Shown here: piece after piece, positions 16,507 to 24,439 of the stretch
Numbering within the stretch: the first letter of the stretch is position 1
How the letters are laid out: each line of letters starts with the position of its first letter
NCBI RefSeq assembly: GCF_002205675.1
Contig: NZ_NISK01000001.1
Coordinates: forward strand, 925,054-989,053
Reading direction: 5' to 3'
Origin: Sphingopyxis bauzanensis
GTDB lineage: Bacteria; Pseudomonadota; Alphaproteobacteria; Sphingomonadales; Sphingomonadaceae
Length of the DNA: 64,000 nt
Position numbers and translations under genes: made by a program
The notes under the pieces: model-generated
Told to the model about the DNA's origin: nothing
The model's input: only the letters and a program-made list of their open reading frames with translations
Database searches by the model: none

Positions 16507-17634
16507 ATGATATTGAGCAAGGCGATTGCCGCACTAGGCCTGCTGGCGGCGGCATCCGCCACACCCCCGGCCGAGCGCGCCCGCGAAGCCGGCGTGGTTA
16601 TCGGCGTCCTTCCTCCCGGCCCGCTCAATGCCATCACCGATGTTGACGGGGTCGAAATTGGCCACGTCACGATCGACGAAGGCAAAAACGTCCATACCGG
16701 CGTCACCGCAATCCTGCCGCACGGCGGCAACGTCTTTCGCTCGCGCGTTCCCGCCGGTTTTGTCGCCTTTAATGCGTTCGGGAAGTTTGCCGGTTCGACG
16801 CAGGTCGTCGAACTCGGTGAGATCGAGACGCCTATCCTGCTGACCAACACGCTCAACGTCCCCGAAGCCGCGGCTGGCGCGGTCGAATGGACGCTGACCC
16901 AGCCGGGCAATGAGACGGTCCGATCGGTCAACGCCGTCGTCGGCGAAACGAACGACGGTGTCCTCAACGACATCCGTCGCCGCCGCGTCACCGTCGCCGA
17001 TGCCCGGCGCGCGATCGAAGTGGCGAAAGGCGGCGCGGTCGAGGAAGGCTCGGTCGGCGCGGGTACCGGAACGGTGGCCTTCGGTTTTAAAGGCGGGATC
17101 GGCACGGCATCGCGCAGGCTGCCCAGTTCGCAGGGAGGATGGACCCTGGGGGTGCTGGTCCAGAGCAACTACGGCGGCGTCCTCAACATTGCCGGGGTGC
17201 CGGTCGGTATCAAACTGGGCCGCCACGCCTTCGCCGAGCGCGGCGATCGTGACACCGCGGATGGCTCGGTCGTCGTGGTGATCGCCACCGACGCGCCGCT
17301 GTCCGATCGCAACCTGCGCCGCATTGCCGAGCGGGCGTTCATCGGCATCGGCCGGACCGGATCGTCCTTTTCCAACGGATCGGGCGACTATGCGATTGCT
17401 TTTTCGACCAGCCCCGCGGTGCGCCGCGAAGAGGGCAGCGTGGCGATGGTGCAAATCGCCGATCTGCGCAACGAGGCGGTGTCGCTACTGTTTCAGGCGG
17501 TTGCCGAAGCAACCGAGGAAGCGGTCGTCAACTCGCTGTTCGCCGGAAAGACCGTCGAGGGGCATCGCGGCACCATCGAGCGGTTGCCGGTCGAAACGAT
17601 ATTGCCCTGGCTGGTTGCTGGCGAAAAAAAATAA
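16507..17634 (+). CDS. P1 family (DmpA-like, S58) self-processing aminopeptidase
   Basis: A 375-residue N-terminal-nucleophile hydrolase of the DmpA/BapA family (L-aminopeptidase D-Ala-esterase/amidase, beta-peptidyl aminopeptidases). A short signal-like N-terminus precedes AITDVDGVEIGHVTI. The conserved ATDAPL element follows DGSVVVVIATDAPL; by homology the chain should cleave itself between Gly253 and Ser254, making Ser254 the nucleophile. GRTGSSFSNGSGDYAIAFST near the end is another family signature. DmpA-type enzymes tolerate D- or beta-residues. ATG 16507 follows GGGGGAAAC. It converges on the D-aminoacylase-like gene, supporting a shared role in unusual peptides. Confidence 0.9.
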   Translation: MILSKAIAALGLLAAASATPPAERAREAGVVIGVLPPGPLNAITDVDGVEIGHVTIDEGKNVHTGVTAILPHGGNVFRSRVPAGFVAFNAFGKFAGSTQVVELGEIETPILLTNTLNVPEAAAGAVEWTLTQPGNETVRSVNAVVGETNDGVLNDIRRRRVTVADARRAIEVAKGGAVEEGSVGAGTGTVAFGFKGGIGTASRRLPSSQGGWTLGVLVQSNYGGVLNIAGVPVGIKLGRHAFAERGDRDTADGSVVVVIATDAPLSDRNLRRIAERAFIGIGRTGSSFSNGSGDYAIAFSTSPAVRREEGSVAMVQIADLRNEAVSLLFQAVAEATEEAVVNSLFAGKTVEGHRGTIERLPVETILPWLVAGEKK

Positions 17635-17675
17635 CGGCCCAGCCGACCTGACAGTTACAATTCTCCCGAATCTGG

Positions 17676-19229
17676 TCAGGACACCTTGGCCGCGCGCAGC
17701 AGGCGACCGGGAGCGCCCACACGCTCACCGCCTTCAAAGGCTACCCGTCCGTTCACCATGACCATGTCAAATCCTTGTGCCTGGGCAAAGGGGTCGAGGT
17801 AGGTCGAGCGCGCTTTCACGCGGTCGGGAGCGAACAGGATGAGGTCCGCCTTCATGCCCGGTCTCACCGTTCCGCGATCGGGGAGGCGCAGGATTTGCGC
17901 CGGGAGCGCAGTCGCCTTGCGGACGGCCTGCTCGATCGGGAGCCGACCGCCGTTCACGACATATTGTTCGATCAGTTTAGCATAGGTTCCGGTGGCCCGC
18001 GGGTGGCGCATCCCCGGACCCCCGTCGGTCGAGATCGCAACATCGGCATCGAGTACGAGCATATCTTGCAGCGCGTCGTCCATGGTGAAATGCGCGCCCG
18101 AGGCGCCGCCCGGACCGATCTTGATCAGGAAATCGGCATAGTGGAGCCCTGCTTCGTCCGCGGCTTGGGCCAATGTTTTTCCGGCATAAGGCGCGGTGCC
18201 GATCAGGAGCGCCGCTGGCCCGCCGCGCCGGTTCATGCGCGCGATCAGATGATCGCGCAGTTCCTGCCGTCGGCCTGCGACGATGGCGCCGTAGTTGCTG
18301 GGCGGCAAAGCCCATTCGGGGAAGAGCAGCGCAATCCCGGTATAGCCAGCGCTGTACGGATAAGCGTCCGCGGTCAGATCGATACCGGCACGGCGTTTGG
18401 CGGCAATATAGTCGAGCAGCTGGCGGGCGCGGGCTTCGCCTTTGCCAAACACTATTTTCAGGTGCGAGATGTGGGGCCGACCGGGGCGCGCAGACGCAAT
18501 CAGTTCCTCGATCGAGGCCTCGATCTCGTCGTCATTTTCGGACCGCATGTGGCTCATGACCACGCCGTCGTGGCGAGCGACGGTTTGGGCGAGGCTGGCG
18601 AGTTCGGCGCTTTCGGCATAAATGCCCGGAACATATTCCAGCCCGTAAGAGATCCCGAAGGCGCCAGCGGTCAGCTCCCAGTCAAGCTGCGCCGCCATCC
18701 GGGCGAGCGCGGCATCGTCAGGCTGGCGCACCGCGTCCGGGATGCCAGCGGCGCGGCGCAGCGTGCCGTGGCTTGCGAGCGCGGCGACATTCAGCGGCAG
18801 CGCGGCGCGATCGGCGGCCGAGAGCCACGTTCGCAGATCCCGATCGTCCCCGATGCGGGGGCCACTGCCGTCTACCCCCAGCAAAATGGTGGTCACCCCC
18901 ATGGCGAGGAAGGCATCATAGGATTGTTCCAGCGGATCGCCATGCGTGTGGGTATCGATAAATCCGGGCGCAAGGACGCGCCCTTCTCCCGGTACAAGGC
19001 GCGCGCCATCGGGGACCGACCCGCCCGGCGGCAAAATGGCAGCAACATGTTCACCGACAACGGTGACGTCGGCGCGGCAAGGCAGACTCCCGGTCCCATC
19101 GACCAACAGGACATCGCGAAAATAGGTTGGTGCGTCGGCCTGGGCAGCGGCCAGCATCGGCAGGGTTGCCAGCGTGGTAAAGGCAACAGCGCCGCCAGCG
19201 AGCTGGCGACGCGTCAAGTCACGCGGCAT
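17676..19229 (-). CDS. N-acyl-D-amino-acid deacylase family amidohydrolase, Tat-exported
   Basis: A 517-residue metal-dependent amidohydrolase. A Tat signal (TRRQLAGGAVAF, ending near AAAQA) precedes the TIM barrel. The metal site begins with APGFIDTHTHGDP, other ligand regions are MSHMRSEND and HISHLKIVFG, and the late Asp lies in ISTDGGPGMRHPRA. D-aminoacylases of this family free D-amino acids from N-acyl forms, and relatives act on D-Glu or D-Asp derivatives. The start at 19229 has an AGAGG site upstream; a longer upstream reading lacks one. If the neighbouring dgcN/dgcA pathway acts, a deacylase is expected, but the export signal argues that this one works outside the cytoplasm. Confidence 0.87.
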   Translation of the reverse strand: MPRDLTRRQLAGGAVAFTTLATLPMLAAAQADAPTYFRDVLLVDGTGSLPCRADVTVVGEHVAAILPPGGSVPDGARLVPGEGRVLAPGFIDTHTHGDPLEQSYDAFLAMGVTTILLGVDGSGPRIGDDRDLRTWLSAADRAALPLNVAALASHGTLRRAAGIPDAVRQPDDAALARMAAQLDWELTAGAFGISYGLEYVPGIYAESAELASLAQTVARHDGVVMSHMRSENDDEIEASIEELIASARPGRPHISHLKIVFGKGEARARQLLDYIAAKRRAGIDLTADAYPYSAGYTGIALLFPEWALPPSNYGAIVAGRRQELRDHLIARMNRRGGPAALLIGTAPYAGKTLAQAADEAGLHYADFLIKIGPGGASGAHFTMDDALQDMLVLDADVAISTDGGPGMRHPRATGTYAKLIEQYVVNGGRLPIEQAVRKATALPAQILRLPDRGTVRPGMKADLILFAPDRVKARSTYLDPFAQAQGFDMVMVNGRVAFEGGERVGAPGRLLRAAKVS

Positions 19230-19239
19230 ACAAACCTCT

Positions 19240-19277
19240 CTTGTCCATAACGGCGGAACGATGCCCAAATGGACAAG
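19240..19277 (-). promoter_or_regulatory. 9-bp inverted repeat upstream of the deacylase gene
   Basis: CTTGTCCAT (19240-19248) and ATGGACAAG (19269-19277) form a perfect dyad separated by 20 bp, directly in front of the deacylase start. The half-site resembles the TGTCC-TAT and AGGACAAT elements in the promoters at 20.1 and 23.2 kb. The rest of the gap up to 19455 holds nothing I recognise. Confidence 0.4.
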
Positions 19278-19455
19278 TGAATGCAATTGGACGTGGGTCC
19301 AAATTCCTGCAGAGAATGTCGAAAAGGCACGAGCGGATCCAAGCCTGTCACCGGTGTCGACCTTGGCGCACGGTTGACCTTTTTGTGGGGTCCGGTGCGG
19401 TCGCCAGGCTGGCCCGGATGGCTAGAGCCGAACGGTCGGACGTGGTGGAAAGACG

Positions 19456-20091
19456 TCAACCGTGCAGGCTCATCAGCGAATCCATCAGTCCGTCGTCGGC
19501 GCTCGAACAGACTCCCAGCACGAGCGCTTCTTCGAACCCCTCGGCGACCACATAGGCGTGGCCCATCGACGAATCGAGATAGATGCCCTGACCGGTCTTC
19601 AGCGCTACGGGGTCGTAAAATTCGGTGTGAATCTCGATCTCGCCTTCCAGCACGTAGATGAATTCCTCGCCCTGATGGCGGACGAGCTCGCCGAACTCGC
19701 TCGCGCTGTGGGCGCGGATCCGGGTGATGATCGGGATCATCCGTTTCTGGCGCAGGTCTGTACATAGATAGTGATAGTCGTAGTTGTCGGTGGTGACGCG
19801 CACCGCCTGGTCGATCGTCCCGACGCTGCGGCGGCCGGTGACACGCGGCGCGCTGTCGCTCTCATCTTCGGCGAAGAGGTCCGCCATGCGGATGCTGAGT
19901 CGCTGGCTGAGCTGCTGCAGCTTGTCATAACTCAGCGTCAGCCGGTCATGCTCGACCTTGGACAAGGTCGAAACCGGGATGCCCGATTTCGCGCTCATCT
20001 CCTTGAGCGTCCAGCCGTTTCGCGAGCGAATGCTCTTCATCACGGTGCCGAGTGTGGGCGGGGCTGCGCGAGCCGCCATCAATTTTTCCAT
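19456..20091 (-). CDS. XRE-family transcriptional regulator with C-terminal cupin
   Basis: A 211-residue regulator. Residues about 14-70 form an XRE helix-turn-helix (GWTLKEMSAKSGIPVSTLSK, then VEHDRLTLSYDKLQQLSQRL). Residues about 125-205 form a cupin_2 barrel (GEEFIYVLEGEIEIHTE, LDSSMGHAYV) that in relatives senses a small ligand such as an amino acid or polyamine. It is divergent from the serine hydrolase-dgcA operon, with the shared promoter blocks at 20099-20143 between them. I take it as the local regulator of the cluster. ATG 20091 is preceded by a weak ACATGGA. Confidence 0.88.
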   Translation of the reverse strand: MEKLMAARAAPPTLGTVMKSIRSRNGWTLKEMSAKSGIPVSTLSKVEHDRLTLSYDKLQQLSQRLSIRMADLFAEDESDSAPRVTGRRSVGTIDQAVRVTTDNYDYHYLCTDLRQKRMIPIITRIRAHSASEFGELVRHQGEEFIYVLEGEIEIHTEFYDPVALKTGQGIYLDSSMGHAYVVAEGFEEALVLGVCSSADDGLMDSLMSLHG

Positions 20092-20098
20092 TCCATGT

Positions 20099-20143
20099 TT
20101 GACAATTTTCTAATCAGGATCATTATGTCCCTATTGGGTTAAC
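20099..20143 (+). promoter_or_regulatory. Promoter/operator block 1 of the D-amino-acid cluster
   Basis: TTGACAATTTTCTAATCAGG starts at 20099 and ATGTCCCTATTGGGTTAAC at 20125. Both pieces recur, in swapped order, at 23216-23250. TTGACA could be the -35 of the rightward operon. The block sits in the divergent region between the XRE-cupin gene and the hydrolase gene, the natural place for its operator. Confidence 0.6.
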
Positions 20144-20220
20144 GATTGTTGACCCTTGGTAAGGCGTCGCGCGGCTTGCTGCAAGGTCAGACAGGGCGGG
20201 CCAGACAAAAGGGGAAAGTG

Positions 20221-22200
20221 ATGCGTTTCATCCGCAAGGCGATGATCGGACTGGCGGCGCTCGCCGCGCTGCCACTCGCGGCGCAGGGGCCGCTGCCCGC
20301 GCCGACGGCGAAGGAAGTGGAAACTGCTGCGGCGACCGCACCCGCGGCGCCGACTAGCCCGGTGACGCTCGACGCCGCCGACCTTGAGGCGTGGATGGAC
20401 GGCTATCTGCCCTACGCGCTCGAGCGCGCGCGCATCCCCGGTGCGGTTGTTGTGGTCGTGCGCGGCAATGAGGTCGTGCTGCAAAAGGGCTATGGCTTTG
20501 CCGATGTTGCCAAGCGTGCGCCGGTGCTGCCCGAAACGACGATGTTCCGACCCGGTTCGGTGTCGAAACTGCTGACCTGGACCGCGGTGATGCAGCAGGT
20601 CGAGGCGGGCAAGATCGATCTCGACAAGGATGTGAACGCCTATCTCGATTTCAAGATTCCGGCCTATCAGGGCAAGCCGGTCACGATGCGTAACATCATG
20701 ACGCATACTGCGGGGTTCGAGGAATCGGTGCGTCACCTGATCAGCAGCGACCCCAAGGCGGTGTTGACGTTGAAGCAGCAGATGCCGATGGCGTTGCCGC
20801 AGCGTGTTTTTGTGCCGGGGACGACCCCCGCTTACTCCAATTACGCCACCGCGCTCGCGGGCTATATCGTCGAGCGCGTCAGCGGCGAGCCGTTCGACAA
20901 TTATATTGAAAATCATATTTTTACACCGCTTGGTATGACGCATTCGACCTTCCGCCAGCCGCTGCCTGCACGCCTCGCGCCGCATATGGCCAAGGGCTAT
21001 CCCGACGTGACGCAAAAGGCGAAACCGTTCGAGATCGTCATCCCGGGACCGGCGGGAAGCCTGTCGGCGAGTGGCGCCGACATGGGTAAATTCATGATCG
21101 CGCATCTGAACGAGGGGGCCGGGCTTTTGAAGCCCGAGACCGCAAAACAGATGCACGATTTCAAGGCGCCCGGCGTTGGCCCGCTCAACAGCATGGCGCT
21201 TGGTTTCTACGAACAATGGGTCAACGGTCGGCGCGCGATCGCGCATGGCGGCGATACCGTCTGGTTCCACTCCTATCTGTGGCTGTTCCCCGAGGATGAC
21301 ATCGGCGTTTATGTGTCGATGAACAGCGCCGGGACGCAGGGCGATGCGGGGGCGGTGCGTAGTGCGCTGTTCCATAAATTTGCCGATCGTTACCTCCCCG
21401 GCGAAGACAAGACAGGAACCGTAGACGCCAAGACCGCCGCTCAACATGCGCAGATGATGGTCGGCAATTATGTCAGCAGCCGGGGGTCGTTCACCAACTT
21501 CATGAGCCTGCTCGGGCTGTTGGGGCAGGCGACCATCTCGCTGACCGAAGACGGCAAGATCAGCTTCCCGGCGCTCGACGGCTTGGGTGCCGGGGCGCGC
21601 GACTGGGTCGAAGTCGAGCCGTTCGTGTGGCGCGACCGCGGCACGGGCGAGCGCCTCGCGGCCGAGGTCAAGGACGGCCGCGTCGTGCGCTTCAGCGTCG
21701 ATGCCGGTTCGCCGTTCATGGTGTTCGAACCCGCGCCTGCCAGCGTCAATGCGGCATGGCTTAATCCGGCGCTGATTGCGGCGCTCGGCATCGTTCTGCT
21801 CGCCGCGCTGGCGTGGCCGGTACGCGCGCTGGTACGGCGCAGCTTCAAGGCCGATTTCGCGCTCGAAGGTAAATCGCGCCGCGTCTATCGGCTTTCGCGG
21901 ATGTTCGCCTGGCTGGTGCTGGCGGCGCTGGCGGGCTGGCTCGGCCTGATCGCCGCTTTCTCGGCCGATATAGGTAGCTTGGGCGGCCCGCTCGACTGGC
22001 TGATCCATCTGTTGCGTGTCCTGACCCCGGTGGCGTCCTTCGGCTTGCTGGCGACGGCGGGCTGGCACTTGTGGCTGACGATCAAGGACAAGCGCCGCTG
22101 GACGATGAAGCTCGGCGCGGTGCTGCTGGTGCTCGCGGCGCTGGTGCTGGTGTGGGTGACACTCGCCTTCAACCTCTATGGCTTTGGAATGGTTTATTGA
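20221..22200 (+). CDS. S12 serine hydrolase with C-terminal membrane domain
   Basis: A 659-residue two-part protein. After a signal peptide (residues 1-20) comes a beta-lactamase-fold domain with Ser113-Val-Ser-Lys116 (SxxK), a Tyr-Ser-Asn motif in TPAYSNYATA and an HGG triad in IAHGGDTVWF. From about residue 515 there are four or five hydrophobic helices, including LIAALGIVLLAALAWPV and LGAVLLVLAALVLVWVTLAF. The catalytic part should face the periplasm while the tail sits in the inner membrane. S12 enzymes include D-aminopeptidases and D,D-carboxypeptidases. ATG 20221 follows GGGGAAAG. Its stop overlaps the dgcA start by 1 bp. Confidence 0.88.
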   Translation: MRFIRKAMIGLAALAALPLAAQGPLPAPTAKEVETAAATAPAAPTSPVTLDAADLEAWMDGYLPYALERARIPGAVVVVVRGNEVVLQKGYGFADVAKRAPVLPETTMFRPGSVSKLLTWTAVMQQVEAGKIDLDKDVNAYLDFKIPAYQGKPVTMRNIMTHTAGFEESVRHLISSDPKAVLTLKQQMPMALPQRVFVPGTTPAYSNYATALAGYIVERVSGEPFDNYIENHIFTPLGMTHSTFRQPLPARLAPHMAKGYPDVTQKAKPFEIVIPGPAGSLSASGADMGKFMIAHLNEGAGLLKPETAKQMHDFKAPGVGPLNSMALGFYEQWVNGRRAIAHGGDTVWFHSYLWLFPEDDIGVYVSMNSAGTQGDAGAVRSALFHKFADRYLPGEDKTGTVDAKTAAQHAQMMVGNYVSSRGSFTNFMSLLGLLGQATISLTEDGKISFPALDGLGAGARDWVEVEPFVWRDRGTGERLAAEVKDGRVVRFSVDAGSPFMVFEPAPASVNAAWLNPALIAALGIVLLAALAWPVRALVRRSFKADFALEGKSRRVYRLSRMFAWLVLAALAGWLGLIAAFSADIGSLGGPLDWLIHLLRVLTPVASFGLLATAGWHLWLTIKDKRRWTMKLGAVLLVLAALVLVWVTLAFNLYGFGMVY

Positions 22201-23204
22201 TGGCGGCGCAAATGACGCAAGAACTGACGCTCGACCTGCGGGTCGAGCGTTTTCCCTACCACCAGCCGTTCCGTATTTCGGGGCATGTCTTCACCGAAAC
22301 CGCGCTGCTCGTCGCCGAACTGTCCGACGGCACCCATGTCGGGCGCGGCGAGGGGGCGGGGGTCTATTATCTGGGTGATGACATCGGCCATATGCTGGCC
22401 GAAGCGACGCGCGTCCGTAACGCAATCGAGCGCGGCGCAGCGCGCGCGGATTTGCAGCAATTGCTGCCGCCGGGCGGCGCACGCAATGCGCTCGACTGTG
22501 CCTATTGGGATCTGGAGGCGAAGCAGGCGGGACGGCCGGTGTGGGAGCTGGCGGGATTAAAGCCGCCGCGCGCGCTGCGTTCAACCTTGACGCTTGGCGC
22601 CGATAGTGCGGGCAATATGGCGAAGGCGGCGCTGGCGATCGATCCCGAGGCACCGATCAAGGTCAAGCTGACCGGTGATCTGAGTGACGACATCGCCCGT
22701 GTCGTCGCGATCCGCACTGCACGGCCGCATGCGTGGATCGGGGTCGATGCCAATCAGGGCTATGACATTGCCACGCTGGCGAAGTTGCTGCCGGTGCTGG
22801 TCGATACCAAGGTTGCGCAGCTTGAACAGCCGCTCAAGCGCGGGCGCGAAGCCGATCTCGACGGACTGAAACGTCCGCTGCCCTTTGTCGCCGACGAAAG
22901 CGCGGTGACGCTCGCCGACACCGCGACGCTCGTCGGGCGCTTCGATGTGGTCAACATCAAGCTCGATAAATGCGGCGGGCTGACCGAGGGGCTGGCGATC
23001 GCGCGGCAGGCTCGGAAACTCGGGCTCGAGGTGATGGTCGGCAACATGATGGGGACGAGCCTGTCGATGGCGCCGTCGTTCGTGTTGGGCCAGCTGTGCG
23101 ACATCGTTGATCTCGATGGACCGACCTTCCTGGCGCGCGATCGGGTGCCGGCCGTCGAATATCGGGGCGGGATGATACATTGCCCCGCAGAAATTTGGGG
23201 ATAG
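22200..23204 (+). CDS. dgcA: N-acetyl-D-Glu racemase DgcA-like (enolase superfamily, dipeptide epimerase type)
   Basis: A 334-residue enolase-superfamily enzyme. Catalytic features are the K-x-K pair at 154/156 (IKVKLTGD), metal ligands in GVDANQGYD (Asp183), QLEQP and VADESAV, and the second base Lys in VNIKLDKCGG. The family covers L-Ala-D/L-Glu epimerases, used for peptidoglycan salvage, and DgcA, which racemises N-acetyl-D-Glu to N-acetyl-L-Glu. The presence of a DgcN homologue 3.4 kb downstream makes me favour the DgcA role; dipeptide epimerase remains the alternative. It is translationally coupled to the S12 hydrolase upstream. No signal peptide, so cytoplasmic. Confidence 0.85.
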   Translation: MAAQMTQELTLDLRVERFPYHQPFRISGHVFTETALLVAELSDGTHVGRGEGAGVYYLGDDIGHMLAEATRVRNAIERGAARADLQQLLPPGGARNALDCAYWDLEAKQAGRPVWELAGLKPPRALRSTLTLGADSAGNMAKAALAIDPEAPIKVKLTGDLSDDIARVVAIRTARPHAWIGVDANQGYDIATLAKLLPVLVDTKVAQLEQPLKRGREADLDGLKRPLPFVADESAVTLADTATLVGRFDVVNIKLDKCGGLTEGLAIARQARKLGLEVMVGNMMGTSLSMAPSFVLGQLCDIVDLDGPTFLARDRVPAVEYRGGMIHCPAEIWG

Positions 23205-23215
23205 ATGACAATTAT

Positions 23216-23250
23216 ATGTCCTATATGGGTTGACAATTTTCTGATTAGGA
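23216..23250 (+). promoter_or_regulatory. Promoter/operator block 2 of the D-amino-acid cluster
   Basis: ATGTCCTATATGGGTTGAC (23216-23234) runs directly into TTGACAATTTTCTGATTAGG (from 23230). Each matches its counterpart at 20099-20143 at nearly all positions, but the two elements are in reverse order and overlap here. A downstream AGGACAAT is the inverse of the TGTCCTAT type half-site. TTGACA may be the -35 for the dipeptidase-to-dipeptidase operon starting at 23293. Confidence 0.6.
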
Positions 23251-23292
23251 CAATAGTCGTCATATTGTAACTTGGTTGAGAGGGAGGCTGGG

Positions 23293-24435
23293 ATGACCGG
23301 GTCATTCGCAGTAACGCGCCGTGCGATCATCGCGGGCGCGGTCGGCGCCGCCTTGTCTGCGCCAATGGTGAACAAGGGAAGCTATGCGTTTGCCGCGGCG
23401 CCAGGGCGCGCCTATTCGCGCCGCGCAGTCGATCTGGTTGCCTCGTCGCTCGTCATCGACATGCTGGCGCCGCTCAAGATCACGCTGTCGGCCGACTATA
23501 TCACCCACCGTTTGACCGATGCCGAGGCGGCCGAGTTCAAGGCCAGCGGCATCACCGGCTTTCACAACGCCTATGGTCTCGGCGGTCCCGGTGCAAAAGA
23601 GCAGGCGCTGACCTTTCTCGCGGGTTGGCAGGGCTTTGCCGGGCGCAATAGCCATGTGTTCACGCTGGTCGATGGCGTTGCCGATCTCGACCGCGCCAAG
23701 GCTGATAAGAAATGCGCGGTCATCATGGGCATCCAGAATGCTGAGCATTTCGAGAAGGTCGAGGATGTCGCGCTGTTCCGCCGCCTCGGCCTGCGCTGCG
23801 CGCAACTAACGTACAACAGCCAGAATTTAATCGGTTCGGGCAGCACCGAACGGATCGACGGCGGCGTGAGCGACTATGGCGCGGCGATCATCGCCGAGAT
23901 GGAAAAGCAGCACATGCTCGTTGACGTCTCGCATTGCGGCGACCAGACAACGCTCGATGCCATCGCGATCGCCAAGGGGCCGATCGCGATCACCCACAGC
24001 AACGTGCGCGCACTGGTCGATCATCCGCGGGTCAAGACCGACGCAGCGATCAAGGCGCTTGCGGCCAAGGGCGGGGTGATGGGGATAACCGGCGTCCGCA
24101 TGTTCGTAAGCACCACCGATCCGACCAATGTCGGGCATATGGCCGACCATATCGACCATGTCGCCAAGCTCGTCGGGATCGATCATGTCGGGATCGGATC
24201 GGACGCCGATTTGCATGGCTACGATGACATGAAGCCCGACGAATATGCGCTGCTCAAGGGCGCCTACAAGGGCAGCTACGCCTTTCGCGACAAGATCGAC
24301 ATCGACGGTTTCGACCATCCTTTGAAGGTCTTTGACCTGACCGAGGAACTGATCCGCCGAGGATATTCAAACGACAACATCACGGCCGTGTTAGGGGGCA
24401 ATTTCCGCCGCCTGCTGGCGCAAGTCTGGGGGTAA
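23293..24435 (+). CDS. M19 (renal/membrane dipeptidase) family protein lacking the HxD motif, Tat signal
   Basis: A 380-residue dipeptidase-family protein with a Tat-like signal (VTRRAIIAGAVGAAL). Conserved M19 phrases are QLTYNSQNLIGSG, DVSHCGDQTTLDA, ITHSNVRALVDHPR and DHVGIGSDAD. The usual first metal motif D-x-H-x-D is not seen: the strand reads LVIDMLAPLK. The bridging Glu region also reads GIQNAEHFE. Half of the binuclear zinc site therefore appears altered, unlike in the paralogue at 30391. It may use one metal, bind another substrate or be inactive. ATG 23293 follows GAGGGAGGC. It leads the second operon, 4 bp before the TonB receptor. Confidence 0.85.
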   Translation: MTGSFAVTRRAIIAGAVGAALSAPMVNKGSYAFAAAPGRAYSRRAVDLVASSLVIDMLAPLKITLSADYITHRLTDAEAAEFKASGITGFHNAYGLGGPGAKEQALTFLAGWQGFAGRNSHVFTLVDGVADLDRAKADKKCAVIMGIQNAEHFEKVEDVALFRRLGLRCAQLTYNSQNLIGSGSTERIDGGVSDYGAAIIAEMEKQHMLVDVSHCGDQTTLDAIAIAKGPIAITHSNVRALVDHPRVKTDAAIKALAAKGGVMGITGVRMFVSTTDPTNVGHMADHIDHVAKLVGIDHVGIGSDADLHGYDDMKPDEYALLKGAYKGSYAFRDKIDIDGFDHPLKVFDLTEELIRRGYSNDNITAVLGGNFRRLLAQVWG

Positions 24436-24439
24436 GACA

